From assembly GCA_949128135.1 (NCBI GenBank), contig OX421973.1, forward strand, positions 95,866,245 through 95,930,244: a stretch of 64,000 nucleotides of DNA, written 5' to 3'. Under the pieces are notes generated by a model. It saw only the letters and a list, made by a program, of their open reading frames with translations. It was not told where the DNA came from and searched no databases. This DNA comes from Parasteatoda lunata. Lineage: Eukaryota; Arthropoda; Arachnida; Araneae; Theridiidae. A program made the translations under genes and the position numbers. Of this stretch, positions 1 through 10,983 are shown one piece after another (position 1 is the stretch's first letter; each line of letters opens with the position of its first letter).

Positions 1-3000
1 TCCATTTAATATTAAGTTATAATTTTCAAACTCGGTCTCATGGTAGGCCTCTATGGTCCAATCATACCTGCCGAAGGAAATTTTTATATGTTAATTAGGA
101 GGCCCCCAGTAGGGCCCTAAATGTCTATTGCGTAGATCACCAAGAAAGGGCTTATGAAGCGAAATTGTTTTTTTCTTTATGTACCACCTTGGTCTGGTGG
201 TAGGACACCTGACTGGCAAGTCGAGACTGGAGGGAGGGGTAAGTGGTTCGAAACGCAGCAGGGGACACTTTTTCAAAAAAATTCCTTTTTTTCTTTCTTT
301 AGTTTTTTTTACATTATATTATTTTTTAAATGTGTTTTTCGATATTCTAGACGGTCATGCATGTTGGAAATTTTTTTTTTAATTAGGAAAATGGGAAAAA
401 CTGAAAAAATCTAGGAAAATCAGTTTATTTGTTATTTTTCGACTCCTTTTGCATCATTTTAGGTAGTTTATCATGCGTAAGGTGTTCTGTGTATAAAATC
501 GAGCATCCTTCTTTGTTAAAGAACACTTTTTGGAATAATAATAAAAAAAATTTTAAAAAAGTCGCAATGTCGAGAATAAGGTTCAGGCTTCGAGACCTCC
601 TAGCTCCATTTAATATTAGGTTATAATTATCGAACTCGGTCTCAAGGCAGGCCTCTATTGTCCAATCATGCCTGCCGAAGGAAATTTTTATATGTTATTT
701 AAGAGGGCCCCAGTGGGGCCCTAAATGTCTATTGCATAGGTAACCGAGAAAGGGCTTTTGAAGCGAAATTGTTTCTTTCTTTTCGTACCACCTTGGTCTG
801 GTGGTAGGACCCCTGACTGGAGAGTCAAGACTGGAGGGAGGGGACGGGGGTTCGAATCTCAGCTGCGGACACTTTTTCAAAAAAATTTCTTTTTTTCTTT
901 CTTTAGTTTTTTTACATTATATTATTTTTCAGATATTTTTTTCGATATTCTAGAGGGTCATGCATGTAGGAAATTTTTTTTTAATTAGGAAAATGGGAAA
1001 AACTGGAAAAATCTAGGAAAATCAGTTTATTTGTTATTTTTCGACTCCTTTTGCAACATTTTGGATAGTTTATCATGCGTAAGGTGTTCTGTGTATAAAA
1101 TCGAGCATTTTTCATGGTTACAGAACACTTTTTGAAATAATAAAAAAAAATTTTAAAAAGGATGAAATGTCGAGAATAAGGTTCAAGCTTCGAGACCTCC
1201 TAGCTTTTTTTAATATTAAGTTAAAATTTTCAAACTAGGTCTCATGGTAGGCCTCTATTGTCCAATCATGCCTGCCAAAGGAAATTTTTATATGTTTTTT
1301 AAGAGGGCCCCAGTGGGGCCCTAAATGTCTATTGCATAGGTAACCGAGAAAGGGCTTTTGAAGCGAAATTGTTTCTTTCTTTTCGTACCACCTTGGTCTG
1401 GTGGTAGGACACCTGACTTTATGTCGAGACTGGAGGGAGGGGACGGGGGTTCGAATCCCAGCTTCGACCACTTTTTCAAAAAAATTTCTTTTTTTCTTTC
1501 TTTTGTTTTTATTACATTATATTATTTTTTAAATGTGTTTTTCGATATTCTAGATGGTCATGAATGCAGGAAATTTTTTTTTAATTAGGAAAATTGGAAA
1601 AACTGGAAAAATCTAGGAAAATCAGTTTATTTGTTATTTTTTGACTCCTTTTGCAACATTTTAGGTAGTTTATCATGCGTAAGGTGTTCTGTGTATAAAA
1701 TCGAGCATCTTTCTTTGTTAAAGAACATTTTTTGAAATAACAATAAAAATTTTTTTAAAAAAGACGAAATGTCGAGAATAAGGTTCAGGCTTCGAGACCT
1801 CCTAGCTCCCTTTAATGTTAAGTTAAAATTTTCAAACTCGGTCTCATCTTAGGCCTCTATGGTCCTATCATGCCTGCCGAAGGAAATTTTTATATGTTAA
1901 TTAGGAGGGCCCCAGTCGGGCCCTAAAGGTCTGTTGCGTAGGTCACCGATAAAGAGCTTTTGAAGCGAAATTGTTTCTTTCTTTCCGTACCACCTTGGTC
2001 TGGTGGTAGGACACCTGACTGGCAAGCCAAGACTGGAGGGAGGGGTCAGGGGTTCGAAACCCAGCTGGGGACACTTTTTCAAAAAAATTTCTTTTTTTTC
2101 TTTCTTTAGTTTTTTTTACATTATATTATTTTTTAAATGTGTTTTTCGATATTCTAGAGGGTCATGCATGTAGGAAATGTTTTTTTAATTAGGAAAATGG
2201 GAAAAACTGGAAAAATATAGGAAAATCAGTTTATTTGTTATTTTTCGACTCCTTTTGTAACATTTTAGGTAGTCTATCATGCATAAGGAGTTCTGTGTAT
2301 AAAATCGAGCATCCAACTTTGTTAAAGAACACTTTTTGAAATAATAATAAAAATTTTTTTAAAAAAGACGCAATGTCGAGAATAAGGTTCAGGCTTTGAG
2401 ACCTCCTAGCTCCCTTTAATATTGAGTTATAATTTTCAAACTCGGTCCCAAGATAGGCCTCTATGGTCCAATCATGCCTGTTGAAGGAAATTTTTATATG
2501 TGAATTAGGAGGGCCCCAGTTGGGCCCTTAAGGTCTATTGCGTAGGTCACCAAGAAAGGGCTTTTGAAGCGAAATTGTTTCTTTCTTTTCGTACCACCTT
2601 GGTCTGGTGGTAGGACACCTGACTAGCAAGTCGAGACTGGAGGGAGGGGACGGGGGTTCGATTCTCAGCTGCGGACACTTTTTCAAAAAAATTTCTTTTT
2701 TTTCTTTCTTTAGTTTTTTTTACATTATATTATTTTTCAGATGTGTTTTTCGATATTCTAGACGGTCATGCATGTTGGAAATTTTTTTTTAATTAGGAAA
2801 ATGGGAAAAACTGGAAAAATCTAGGAAAATCAGTTTATTTGTTATTTTTCGAATCCTTTTGCAACATTTTAGGTAGTTTATCATGCGTAAGGAGTTCTGT
2901 GTATAAAATCGAGCAACTTTCTTTGTTAAAGAACACTTTTTGAAATAATAATTAAAAAATTTTTAAAAAAGACGAAATGTCGAGAATAAGGTTCAGGCTT

Positions 3001-5519
3001 TGAGACCTCCTAGCTCCCTTTAATATTAAGTTATAGTTTTCAAACTCGGTCCCAAGGTAGGCCTCTCTGGTCCAATTATGCCTGTTGAAGGAAATTTTTA
3101 TATGTTAATTAGGAGGGCCCCAGTGGGGCCCTAAAGCTCTATTGCATAGGCAACCGAGTAAGGGCTTTTGAAGCGAAATTGTTTCTTTCTTTACGTACCA
3201 CCTTGGTCTGGTGGTAGGACACCTGACTGGCAAGTCGAGACTGGAGGGAGGGGTCAGGGGTTCGAAACCCAGCTGGGGACACTTTTTCAAAAAAATTTCT
3301 TTTTTTTCTTTCTTTAGTTTTTTTTACATTATATTATTTTTCAGATGTGTTTTTCGATATTCTAGACGGTCATGCATGTTGGAAATTTTTTTTTAATTAG
3401 GAAAGTGGGAAAAACTGGAAAAATCAATTTATTTGTTATTTTTCGACTCCTTTTGAAACATTTTGGATAGTTTATTGTGTGTAAGGTGTTCTGTGTATAA
3501 AATCAAGCAACTTTCTTTGTTAAAGAACACTTTTTGAAATAATAATAAAAAAAATTTAAAAAAAGATGAAATGTCGAGAATAAGGTTCAGGCTTTGAGAC
3601 CTCCTAGCACCCTTTAATATTAAGTTATAATTTTCAAACTCGGTCCCAAGGTAGGCCTCTCTGGTCCAATTATGCCTGTTGAAGGAAATTTTTATATGTT
3701 AGTTTGGAGGACCCCAGTGGGGCCCTAAATGTCTATTGCATAGGCAACCGAGTAAGAGCTTTTGAAGCGAAATTGTTTCTTTCTGTACGTACCACCTTGG
3801 TCTGGTGGTAGGACACCTGACTGGCAATTCGAGACTGGAGGGAGGGGTCAGGGGTTCGAAACCCAGCTGGGGACACTTTTTCAAAAAAATTTCTTTTTTT
3901 TCTTTCTTTAGTTTTTTTTACATTATATTATTTTTCAGATGTGTTTTTCGATATTCTAGACGGTCATGCATGTTGGAAATTTTTTTTTAATTTGGAAAAT
4001 GGGAAAAACTGAAAAAATCTAGGAAAATCAGTTTATTTGTTATTTTTCGACTCCTTTTGCATCATTTTAGGTAGTTTATCATGCGTAAGGTGTTCTGTGT
4101 ATTAAATCGAGCAACTTTCTTTGTTAAAGAACACTTTTTGAAATAATAATAAAAAAAATTTAAAAAAAGACGAAATGTCGAGAATAAGGTTCAGGCTTTG
4201 AGACCTCCTAGCTCCCTTTAATATTGAGTTATAATTTTCAAACTCGGTCCCAAGATAGGCCTCTATGGTCCAATCATGCCTGTTGAAGGAAATTTTTATA
4301 TGTTAATTAGGAGGGCCCCAGTTGGGCCCTAAAGGTCTATTGCGTAGGTCACCAAGAAAGGGCTTTTGAAGCAAAATTGTTTCTTTCTTTTCGTACCACC
4401 TTGGTCTGGTGATAGGACACCTGACTGGCAAGTCGAGACTGGAGGGAGGGGATGGGGGTTCGATTCTCAGCTGCGGACACTTTTTCAAAAAAATTTCTTT
4501 TTTTTCTTTCTTTAGTTTTTTTTACATTATATTATTTTTCAGATGTGTTTTTCGATATTCTAGACGGTCATGCATGTTGGAATTTTTTTTTTAATTAGGA
4601 AAATGGGAAAAACTGGAAAAATCTAGGAAAATCAGTTTATTTGTTATTTTTCGACTCCTTTTGCAACATTTTAGGTAGTTTATCATGCATAAGGTGTTCT
4701 GTGTATAAAATCGAGCATCTTTCTTTGATAAAGAACACTTTTTGGAATAAAAATAAAAAAATTTTTTAAAAAAGTCGAAATGTCAAGAATAAGGTTCAGG
4801 CTTCGAGACCTCCTAGCTCCTTTTAATATTAAGTTATAATTTTCAACCTCGGTCCTAAGGTAGGCCTCTATGGTCCTATCATGCCTGCCGAAGGAATTTT
4901 TTATATGTTAATTAGGAGGGCCCCAGTTGGGCCCTAAAGGTCTGTTGCGTAGGTCACCGATAAAGGGCTTTTGAAGCGAAATTGTTTCTTTCTTTTCGTA
5001 CCACCTTGGTCTGGTGGTAGGACACCTGACTTTAAGTCGAGACTGGAGGGAGGGGACGGGGGTTCGAATCCCAGCTTCGACCACTTTTTCAAAAAAATTT
5101 CTTTTTTTCTTTCTTTTGTTTTTATTACATTATATTATTTTTTAAATGTGTTTTTCGATATTCTAGATGGTCATGAATGCAGGAAATTTTTTTTTAATTA
5201 GGAAAATGGGAAAAACTGGAAAAATCTAGGAAAATCAGTTTATTTGTTATTTTTTGACTCCTTTTGCAACATTTTAGGTAGTTTATCATGCGTAAGGTGT
5301 TCTGTGTATAAAATCGAGCATCTTTCTTTGTTAAAGAACATTTTTTGAAATAACAATAAAAAATTTTTTAAAAAAGACGAAATGTCGAGAATAAGGTTCA
5401 GGCTTCGAGACCTCCTAGCTCCCTTTAATGTTAAGTTAAAATTTTCCAACTCGGTCTCATCTTAGGCCTCTATGGTCCTATCATGCCTGCCGAAGGAAAT
5501 TTTTATATGTTAATTAGGA

Positions 5520-5536
5520 GGGCCCCAGTTGGGCCC
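5520..5536. repeat. GC-rich palindrome upstream of the tRNA-like module
   Basis: GGGCCCCAGTTGGGCCC in this unit: 6-bp arms around CAGTT. The commonest form elsewhere, GGGCCCCAGTGGGGCCC, has 7-bp arms around AGT. Nearly every unit has a version about 75-90 bp before the A box. As DNA or RNA it can form a very stable short hairpin; no function can be read from the sequence. Confidence 0.85.
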
Positions 5537-5608
5537 TAAAGGTCTGTTGCGTAGGTCACCGATAAAGGGCTTTTGAAGCGAAATTGTTTCTTTCTTTTCG
5601 TACCACCT

Positions 5609-5619
5609 TGGTCTGGTGG
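5609..5619 (+). promoter_or_regulatory. A-box-like internal Pol III promoter element
   Basis: TGGTCTGGTGG agrees with the tRNA A-box consensus (TRGYNNANNNG) except for G in place of the central A; it closely resembles the TGGTCTAGTGG of tRNA-Glu/Gly-type genes. It is kept in nearly all copies. Exceptions include TGGTTTGGTGG (20676, 23694, 27921), TGGGCTGGTGG (30339), TGGTCAGGTGG (32150, 45299, 50257), TGGTCTGGAGG (48446, 53404, 54614, 57592) and TAGTCTGGTGG (55220). Confidence 0.65.
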
Positions 5620-5663
5620 TAGGACACCTGACTGGCAAGTCGAGGTTGGAGGGGGGGGACGGG

Positions 5664-5674
5664 GGTTCGAATCC
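5664..5674 (+). promoter_or_regulatory. B-box-like internal Pol III promoter element
   Basis: GGTTCGAATCC matches the B-box consensus GGTTCRANNCC exactly and starts 55 bp after the A-box start, a normal tRNA spacing. Most copies read GGTTCGAATCC, GGTTCGAAACC or GGTTCGAATCT. Damaged ones include GGATCGAATCT (about 21334, 25561), GGCTCGAATCT (about 8070) and GGTTTGAAACC (about 55273). Confidence 0.75.
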
Positions 5675-5687
5675 CAGCTGGGGGCAC

Positions 5688-5692
5688 TTTTT
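5688..5692 (+). terminator. Oligo-T run at the 3' end of the tRNA-like module
   Basis: TTTTT lies immediately after the module's 3' end in this unit, and a run of 4-6 T follows the module in essentially all units. Four or more T on the non-template strand is the usual Pol III termination signal. The region beyond is also very T-rich, so the run alone is weak evidence; its position directly behind A and B boxes is what makes it notable. Confidence 0.5.
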
Positions 5693-5909
5693 CAAAAAAT
5701 TTCTTTTTTTTCTTTCTTTAGTTTTTTTTACATTATATTATTTTTCAGATGTGTTTTTCGATATTCTAGACGGTCATGCATGTTGGAAATTTTTTTTTAA
5801 TTAGGAAAATGGGAAAAACTGGAAAAATCTAGGAAAATCAGTTTATTTGTTATTTTTCGACTCCTTTTGCAACATTTTAGGTAGTTTATCATGCGTAAGT
5901 TGTTCTGTG

Positions 5910-5916
5910 TATAAAA
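5910..5916 (+). promoter_or_regulatory. TATA-box-like motif, conserved in units
   Basis: TATAAAA within GTGTATAAAATCGAGCA, kept in nearly every unit of both arrays. It could serve as a Pol II or snRNA-type TATA element, but in AT-rich DNA a chance motif copied by satellite amplification is equally possible. A few units carry TATTAAA instead (about 4109, 6505, 13121). Confidence 0.3.
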
Positions 5917-5926
5917 TCGAGCAACT

Positions 5927-5941
5927 TTCTTTGTTAAAGAA
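5927..5941. repeat. TTCTTT-GTT-AAAGAA palindrome
   Basis: Perfect 6-bp arms with a 3-nt loop, 10 bp after the TATA-like motif. Most units keep it; some have GAT as loop (for example about 4723, 45621), and in others the right arm is changed (the GGTTACAGAAC units, for example about 10149). Confidence 0.6.
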
Positions 5942-8900
5942 CACTTTTTGAAATAATAATAAAAAAAATTTTAAAAAAGACGAAATGTCGAGAATAAGGT
6001 TCAGGCTTTGAGACCTCCTAGCTCCCTTTAATATTAAGTTATAATTTTCAAACTCGGTCCCAAGGTAGGCCTCTCTGGTCTAATTATGCCTTTTGAAGGA
6101 AATTTTTATATGTTAATTAGGAGGGCCCCAGTGGGGCCCTAAAGGTCTATTGCATCGGCAACCGAGTAAGGGCTTTTGAAGCGAAATTGTTTCTTTCTTT
6201 ACGTACCAACTTGGTCTGGTGGTAGGACTCCTGACTGGCAAGTCGAGACTGGAGGGAGGGGTCAGGGGTTCGAAACCCGGCTGGGGACACTTTTTCAAAA
6301 AAATTTCTTTTTTTTCTTTCTTTAGTTTTTTTTACATTATATTATTTTTCAGATGTGTTTTTCGATATTCTAGACGGTCATGCATGTTGGAAATTTTTTT
6401 TTAATTAGGAAAGTGGGAAAAACTGGAAAAATCAGTTTATTTGTTATTTTTCGACTCCTTTTGCAACATTTTGGATAGTTTATCATGCGTAAGGTAATCT
6501 GTGTATTAAATCGAGCAACTTTCTTTGTTAAAGAACACTTTTTGAAATAATAATAAAAAAAATTTAAAAAAAGACGAAATGTCGAGAATAAGGTTCAGGC
6601 TTTGAGACCTCCTAGCTCCCTTTACTATTAAGTTAAAATTTTCAAACTCGGTCTTATAGTAGGCCTCTATGGTTCAATCAAGCCTGCCGAAGGAAGTTTT
6701 TATATGTTAATTAGGAGGGCCCCAGTTGGGCCCTAAAGGTCTATTGCATAGGCAACCGAGTAAGGGCTTTTGAAGCGAAATTGTTTCTTTCTTTCCGTAC
6801 CACCTTGGTCTGGTGGTAGGACACCTGACTGGCAAGTCCAGACTGGAGGGAGGGGTCAGGGGTTCGAAACCCAGCTGGGGACACTTTTTCAAAAAAATTC
6901 CTTTTTTTTCTTTCTTTAGTTTTTTTTGCATTATAATATTTGTTAAATGTGTTTTTTGATATTCTAGAGGGTCATGCATGTAGGAAATGTTTTTTTTAAT
7001 TAGGAAAATGGGAAAAACTGGAAAAATCTAGGAAAATCAGTTTATTTGTTATTTTTCGACTCCTTTTGCAACCTTTTAGGTAGTTTATCATGCGTAAGGA
7101 GTTCTGTGTATAAAATCGAGCATCCTACTTTGTTAAAGAACACTTTTTGAAATAATAATAAAAAAAATTTTCAAAAAGACGCAATGTCGAGAATAAGGTT
7201 CAGGCTTTGAGACCTCCTAGCTCCCTTTAATGTTAAGTTAAAATTTTCAAACTCGGTCTCATGGTAGGCCTCTATGGTCCAATCATGCCTGCTGAAGGAA
7301 ATTTTTATATGTTAATTAGGAGGCCCCCAGTGGGGCCCTAAAGGTCTATTGCGTAGGTCACCAAGAAAGGGCATTAGAAGCGAAATTGTTTCTTTCTTCA
7401 CGTACTACCTTGGTCTGGTGGTAGGACACCTGACTGGCAAGTCGAGACTGGAGGGAGGGGTCAGGGGTTCGAAACCCAGCTGGGGACACTTTTTTAAAAA
7501 AATTTCTTTTTTTTCTTTCTTTAGTTTTTTTTACATTATATTATTTTTCAGATGTGCTTTTCGATATTCTAGACGGTCATGCATGTTGGAAATTTTTTTT
7601 TAATAAAGAAAATGGGAAAAACTGGAAAAATCTAGGAAAATCAGTTTATTTGTTATTTTTCTACTCCTTTTGCAACCTTTTAGGTAGTTTATCATGCGTA
7701 AGGTGTTCTGTGTATAAAATCGAGCATCCTTCTTTGTTAAAGAAATCTTTTTGGAATAATAATAAAAATTTTTTTTAAAAAGTTGCAATGTCGAAAATAA
7801 GGTTCAGGCTTCGAGACCTCCTAGCTCCCTTTAATATTGAGTTATAATTTTCAAACTCGGTCCCAAGATAGGCCTCTATGGTCCAATCATGCCTGTTGAA
7901 GGAAATTTTTATATGGTAATTAGGAGGGCCCCAGTTGGGCCCTAAAGGTCTATTGCGTAGGTCACCAAGAAAGGGCTTTTGAAGCGAAATTGTTTCTTTC
8001 TTTTCGTACCAACTTGGTCTGGTGGTAGGACACCTGACTGGCAAGTAGAGACTGGAGGGATTGGACGGGGGCTCGAATCTCAGCTGCGGACACTTTTTCA
8101 AAAAAATTTCTTTTTTTCTTTCTTTAGTGTTTTTTTACATTATATTATTTTTCAGATGTTTTTTTCGATATTCTAGAGGGTCATGCATGTAGGAAATTTT
8201 TTTTTAATTAGGAAAATGGGAAAAACTGGAAAAATCTAGGAAAATCAGTTTATTTGTTATTTTTCGACTCCTTTTGCAACATTTTGGATAGTTTATCATG
8301 CGTAAGGTGTTCTGTGTATAAAATCGAGCAACTTTCTTTGTTAAAGAACACTTTTTGAAATAATAATAAAAAAAATTTTAAAAAAGACGAAATGTCGAGA
8401 ATAAGGTTCAGGCTTTGAGACCTCCTAGCTCCCTTTAATATTAAGTTATAATTTTCAAACTCGGTCCCAAAGTAGGCCTCTCTGGTCCAATTATGCCTGT
8501 TGAAGGAAATTTTTATATGTTAATTAGGAGGGCCCTAGTGGGGCCCTAAATGTCTATTGCATAGGCAACCGAGTAAGGGCTTTTGAAGCGAAATTGTTTC
8601 TTTCTTCACGTACCACCTTGGTCTGGTGGTAGGACACCTGCCTGGCAAGTCGAGGTTGGAGGGAGGGGACGGGGGTTCGAATCCCAGCTGGGGGCACTTT
8701 TTCAAAAAATTTCTTTTTTTTATTTCTTTAGTTTTTTTTACATTATATTATTTTTCAGATGTGTTTTTCGATATTCTAGACGGTCATGCATGTTGGAAAT
8801 TTTTTTTTAATTAGGAAAATGGGAAAAACTGGAAAAATCTAGGAAAATCAGTTTATTTGTTATTTTTCGACTCCTTTTGCAACATTTTAGGTAGTTTATC

Positions 8901-9185
8901 ATGCGTAAGTTGTTCTGTGTATAAAATCGAGCAACTTTCTTTGTTAAAGAACACTTTTTGAAATAATAATAAAAAAAATTTTAAAAAAGACGAAATGTCG
9001 AGAATAAGGTTCAGGCTTTGAGACCTCCTAGCTCCCTTTAATATTAAGTTATAATTTTCAAACTCGGTCCCAAGGTAGGCCTCTCTGGTCTAATTATGCC
9101 TTTTGAAGGAAATTTTTATATGTTAATTAGGAGGGCCCCAGTGGGGCCCTAAAGGTCTATTGCATCGGCAACCGAGTAAGGGCTT

Positions 9186-10983
9186 TTGAAGCGAAATTGT
9201 TTCTTTCTTTCCGTGCTGCCTTGGTCTGGTGGTGGGACTCCTGACTGGGAAGTCCAGGTTCGAGGGAGGGGTTGGGGGTTCGAATCCCAGCTTTGCCACT
9301 TTTTTAAAAAAATTCCATTTTTTTCTTTCTTTTGTTTATTTTACATTATATTATTTTTTAGAAGTGTTTTTTGATGTTCTGCAGAGTCCTGCATGTAGGA
9401 AATTTTTTTTAAATGGGAAAATAGGAAAAAACGGGAAAAATCTAGGAAAATCAGTGTATTTGTTATTTCTCGACTCTTTTTGTAACATTTTAGGAACTCT
9501 ATCATGCATAACGTGTTCTGTGTATAAAATCGAGCATCCTTCTTTGTTAAAGAAATCTTTTTGGAATAATAATAAAAAATTTTTTTAAAAAGTTGCAATG
9601 TCGAAAATAAGGTTCAGGCTTCGAGACCTCCTAGCTCCCTTTAATATTGAGTTATAATTTTCAAACTCGGTCCCAAGATAGGCCTCTATGGTCCAATCAT
9701 GCCTGTTGAAGGAAATTTTTATATGTTAATTAGGAGGGCCCCAGTTGGGCCCTAAAGGTCTATTGCGTAGGTCACCAAGAAAGGGCTTTTGAAGCGAAAT
9801 TGTTTCTTTCTTTTCGTACCAACTTGGTCTGGTGGTAGGACACCTGACTGGCAAGTAGAGACTGGAGGGAGGGGACGGGGGTTCGAATCTCAGCTGCGGA
9901 CACTTTTTCAAAAAAATTTCTTTTTTTCTTTCTTTAGTGTTTTTTTACATTATATTATTTTTCAGATGTTTTTTTCGATATTCTAGAGGGTCATGCATGT
10001 AGGAAATTTTTTTTTAATTAGGAAAATGGGAAAAACTGGAAAAATCTAGGAAAATCAGTTTATTTGTTATTTTTCGACTCCTTTTGCAACATTTTGGATA
10101 GTTTATCATGCGTAAGGTGTTCTGTGTATAAAATCGAGCAACTTTCTTGGTTACAGAACACTTTTTGAAATAATAAAAAAAAAATTTTAAAAAGTTGAAA
10201 TGTCGAGAATAAGGTTCAGGCTTCGAGACCTCCTAGCTCCCTTTAATATTGAGTCATAATTTTCAAACTCGGTCCCAAGATAGGCGTCTATGGTCCAATC
10301 ATGCCTGTTGAAGGAAATTTTTATATGTTAATTAGGAGGGCCCCAGTGGGGCCCTAAAGGTCTATTGCATACGCAACCGAGTAAGGGCATTTGAAGCGAA
10401 ATTGTTTCTTTCTTCACGTACCACCTTGGTCTGGTGGTAGGACACCTGACTGGCAAGTCGAGACTGGAGGGAGGGGTCAGGGGTTCGAAACCCTGCTGGG
10501 GACACTTTTTCAAAAAATTTCTTTTTTTTCTTTCTTTAGTTTTTTTTACATTATATTATTTTTCAGATGTGTTTTTCGATATTCTAGACGGTCATGCATG
10601 TTGGAAATTTTTTTTTAATTAGGAAAGTGGGAAAAACTGGAAAAATCAGTTTATTTGTTATTTTTCGACTCCTTTTGCAACATTTTGGATAGTTTATTAT
10701 GCGTAAGGTGTTCTGTGTATAAAATCGAGCAACTTTCTTTGTTAAAGAACACTTTTTGAAATAATAATAAAAAAAATTTTAAAAAAGACGAAATGTCGAG
10801 AATAAGGTTCAGGCTTTGAGACCTCCTAGCTCCCTTTAATATTAAGTTATAATTTTCAAACTCGGTCCCAAGGTAGGCCTCTCTGGTCTAATTATGCCTT
10901 TTGAAGGAAATTTTTATATGTTAATTAGGAGGGCCCCAGTGGGGCCCTAAAGGTCTATTGCATCGGCAACCGAGTAAGGGCTT
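9186..10983 (+). repeat. Higher-order repeat 1, copy 1 (3-mer, ~1798 bp)
   Basis: Three consecutive monomers (B-type, then two A-types with module ends CTGCGGACAC and CTGGGGACAC) repeated almost unchanged in the next 1798 bp. Shared private marks include the TGCATCGGCAACCGAG stretch just upstream, the AACTTGGTCTGG module and TGCATACGCAACCGAG. Differences are single bases (for example GGTTCGAG against GGTTAGAG near 9258/11056) and homopolymer lengths, so the duplication is recent relative to monomer divergence. Confidence 0.9.
9214..9298 (+). ncRNA. tRNA-like module, B subfamily
   Basis: Divergent module: acceptor-like 5' strand TGCTGCC, D-arm with G10-T25 wobble, GACTGGGAAGTCCAGG anticodon region able to pair as CCTG(A)CT/AGT(C)CAGG, intact B box GGTTCGAATCC at 9277-9287, 3' end TTTGCCA, then T6. 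The other B modules have A-box cores at 11021, 14027, 16448, 17052, 18867, 21885, 26112 and 30339. The downstream ~220 bp also differ from A units (AGAAGTG, TGTTCTGCAGAGTCCTGC, ACGGGAAAAATC, TTATTTCTCGACTC, GGAACTCTATC), while the upstream half is A-like. A working tRNA is unlikely: the acceptor and outer T-stem pair poorly. Confidence 0.6.

Larger units (their letters stand above)
5601..5687 (+). ncRNA. tRNA-like module (decayed tRNA or Pol III unit), A subfamily
   Basis: About 87 bp laid out like a tRNA gene: a possible 7-nt acceptor strand (TACCACC), TT at positions 8-9, a D-arm with GTC/GAC pairing around TGGTGGTAG, an anticodon-like hairpin (GACTGGCAAGTC), a G-rich variable region, and a T-arm with a TTCGAAT loop closed by GGG/CCC. 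The outer T-stem pairs and most acceptor pairs fail, and the anticodon hairpin does not give a normal 7-nt loop. A functional tRNA is therefore unlikely. A tRNA-derived sequence of the kind that heads many SINEs fits better. The internal promoter boxes and the oligo-T that follows are kept. Copies occur in almost every unit of both arrays. Confidence 0.65.
5425..6027 (+). repeat. Representative 603-bp satellite monomer (A subfamily)
   Basis: Chosen as a full-length reference unit, taking TTAA as the start because that is where the large insertion split the array. Order of parts: conserved AGGCCTCTATGGTCC segment (about 5465-5476), GC palindrome (5520-5536), tRNA-like module (5601-5687), oligo-T (5688-5692), pyrimidine tract (5700-5730), GATATTCTAGACGGTCATGC (from about 5760), GGAAAA cluster (about 5810-5840), TATAAAA (5910-5916), TTCTTT/AAAGAA palindrome (5927-5941) and an A-rich tail with AATAAA (about 5953-5990). 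The flanks of the module are AT-rich while the module and palindrome are GC-rich, so the unit looks composite. It is not a satellite family I can name. Confidence 0.9.

Noticed and set aside
5601..5687. Functional tRNA genes in a tandem cluster
   Set aside because: Acceptor strands and outer T-stem do not pair, the anticodon hairpin has 3-6 nt loops instead of 7, and anticodon-like bases vary in length between units.
5510..5695. Repeated minus-strand 61-codon frame as a real gene family
   Set aside because: It is the reverse complement of the tRNA-like module and palindrome, appears only because the satellite is repeated, varies freely in its residues between copies, and shows no domain.
5573..5804. 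Plus-strand frames rich in F, S and K (for example 75-119 codons) as small membrane proteins
   Set aside because: They read through the module and the T-rich tract, so runs of F and S come from TTT/TTC/TCT triplets. Starts, ends and frame change with homopolymer length between units.
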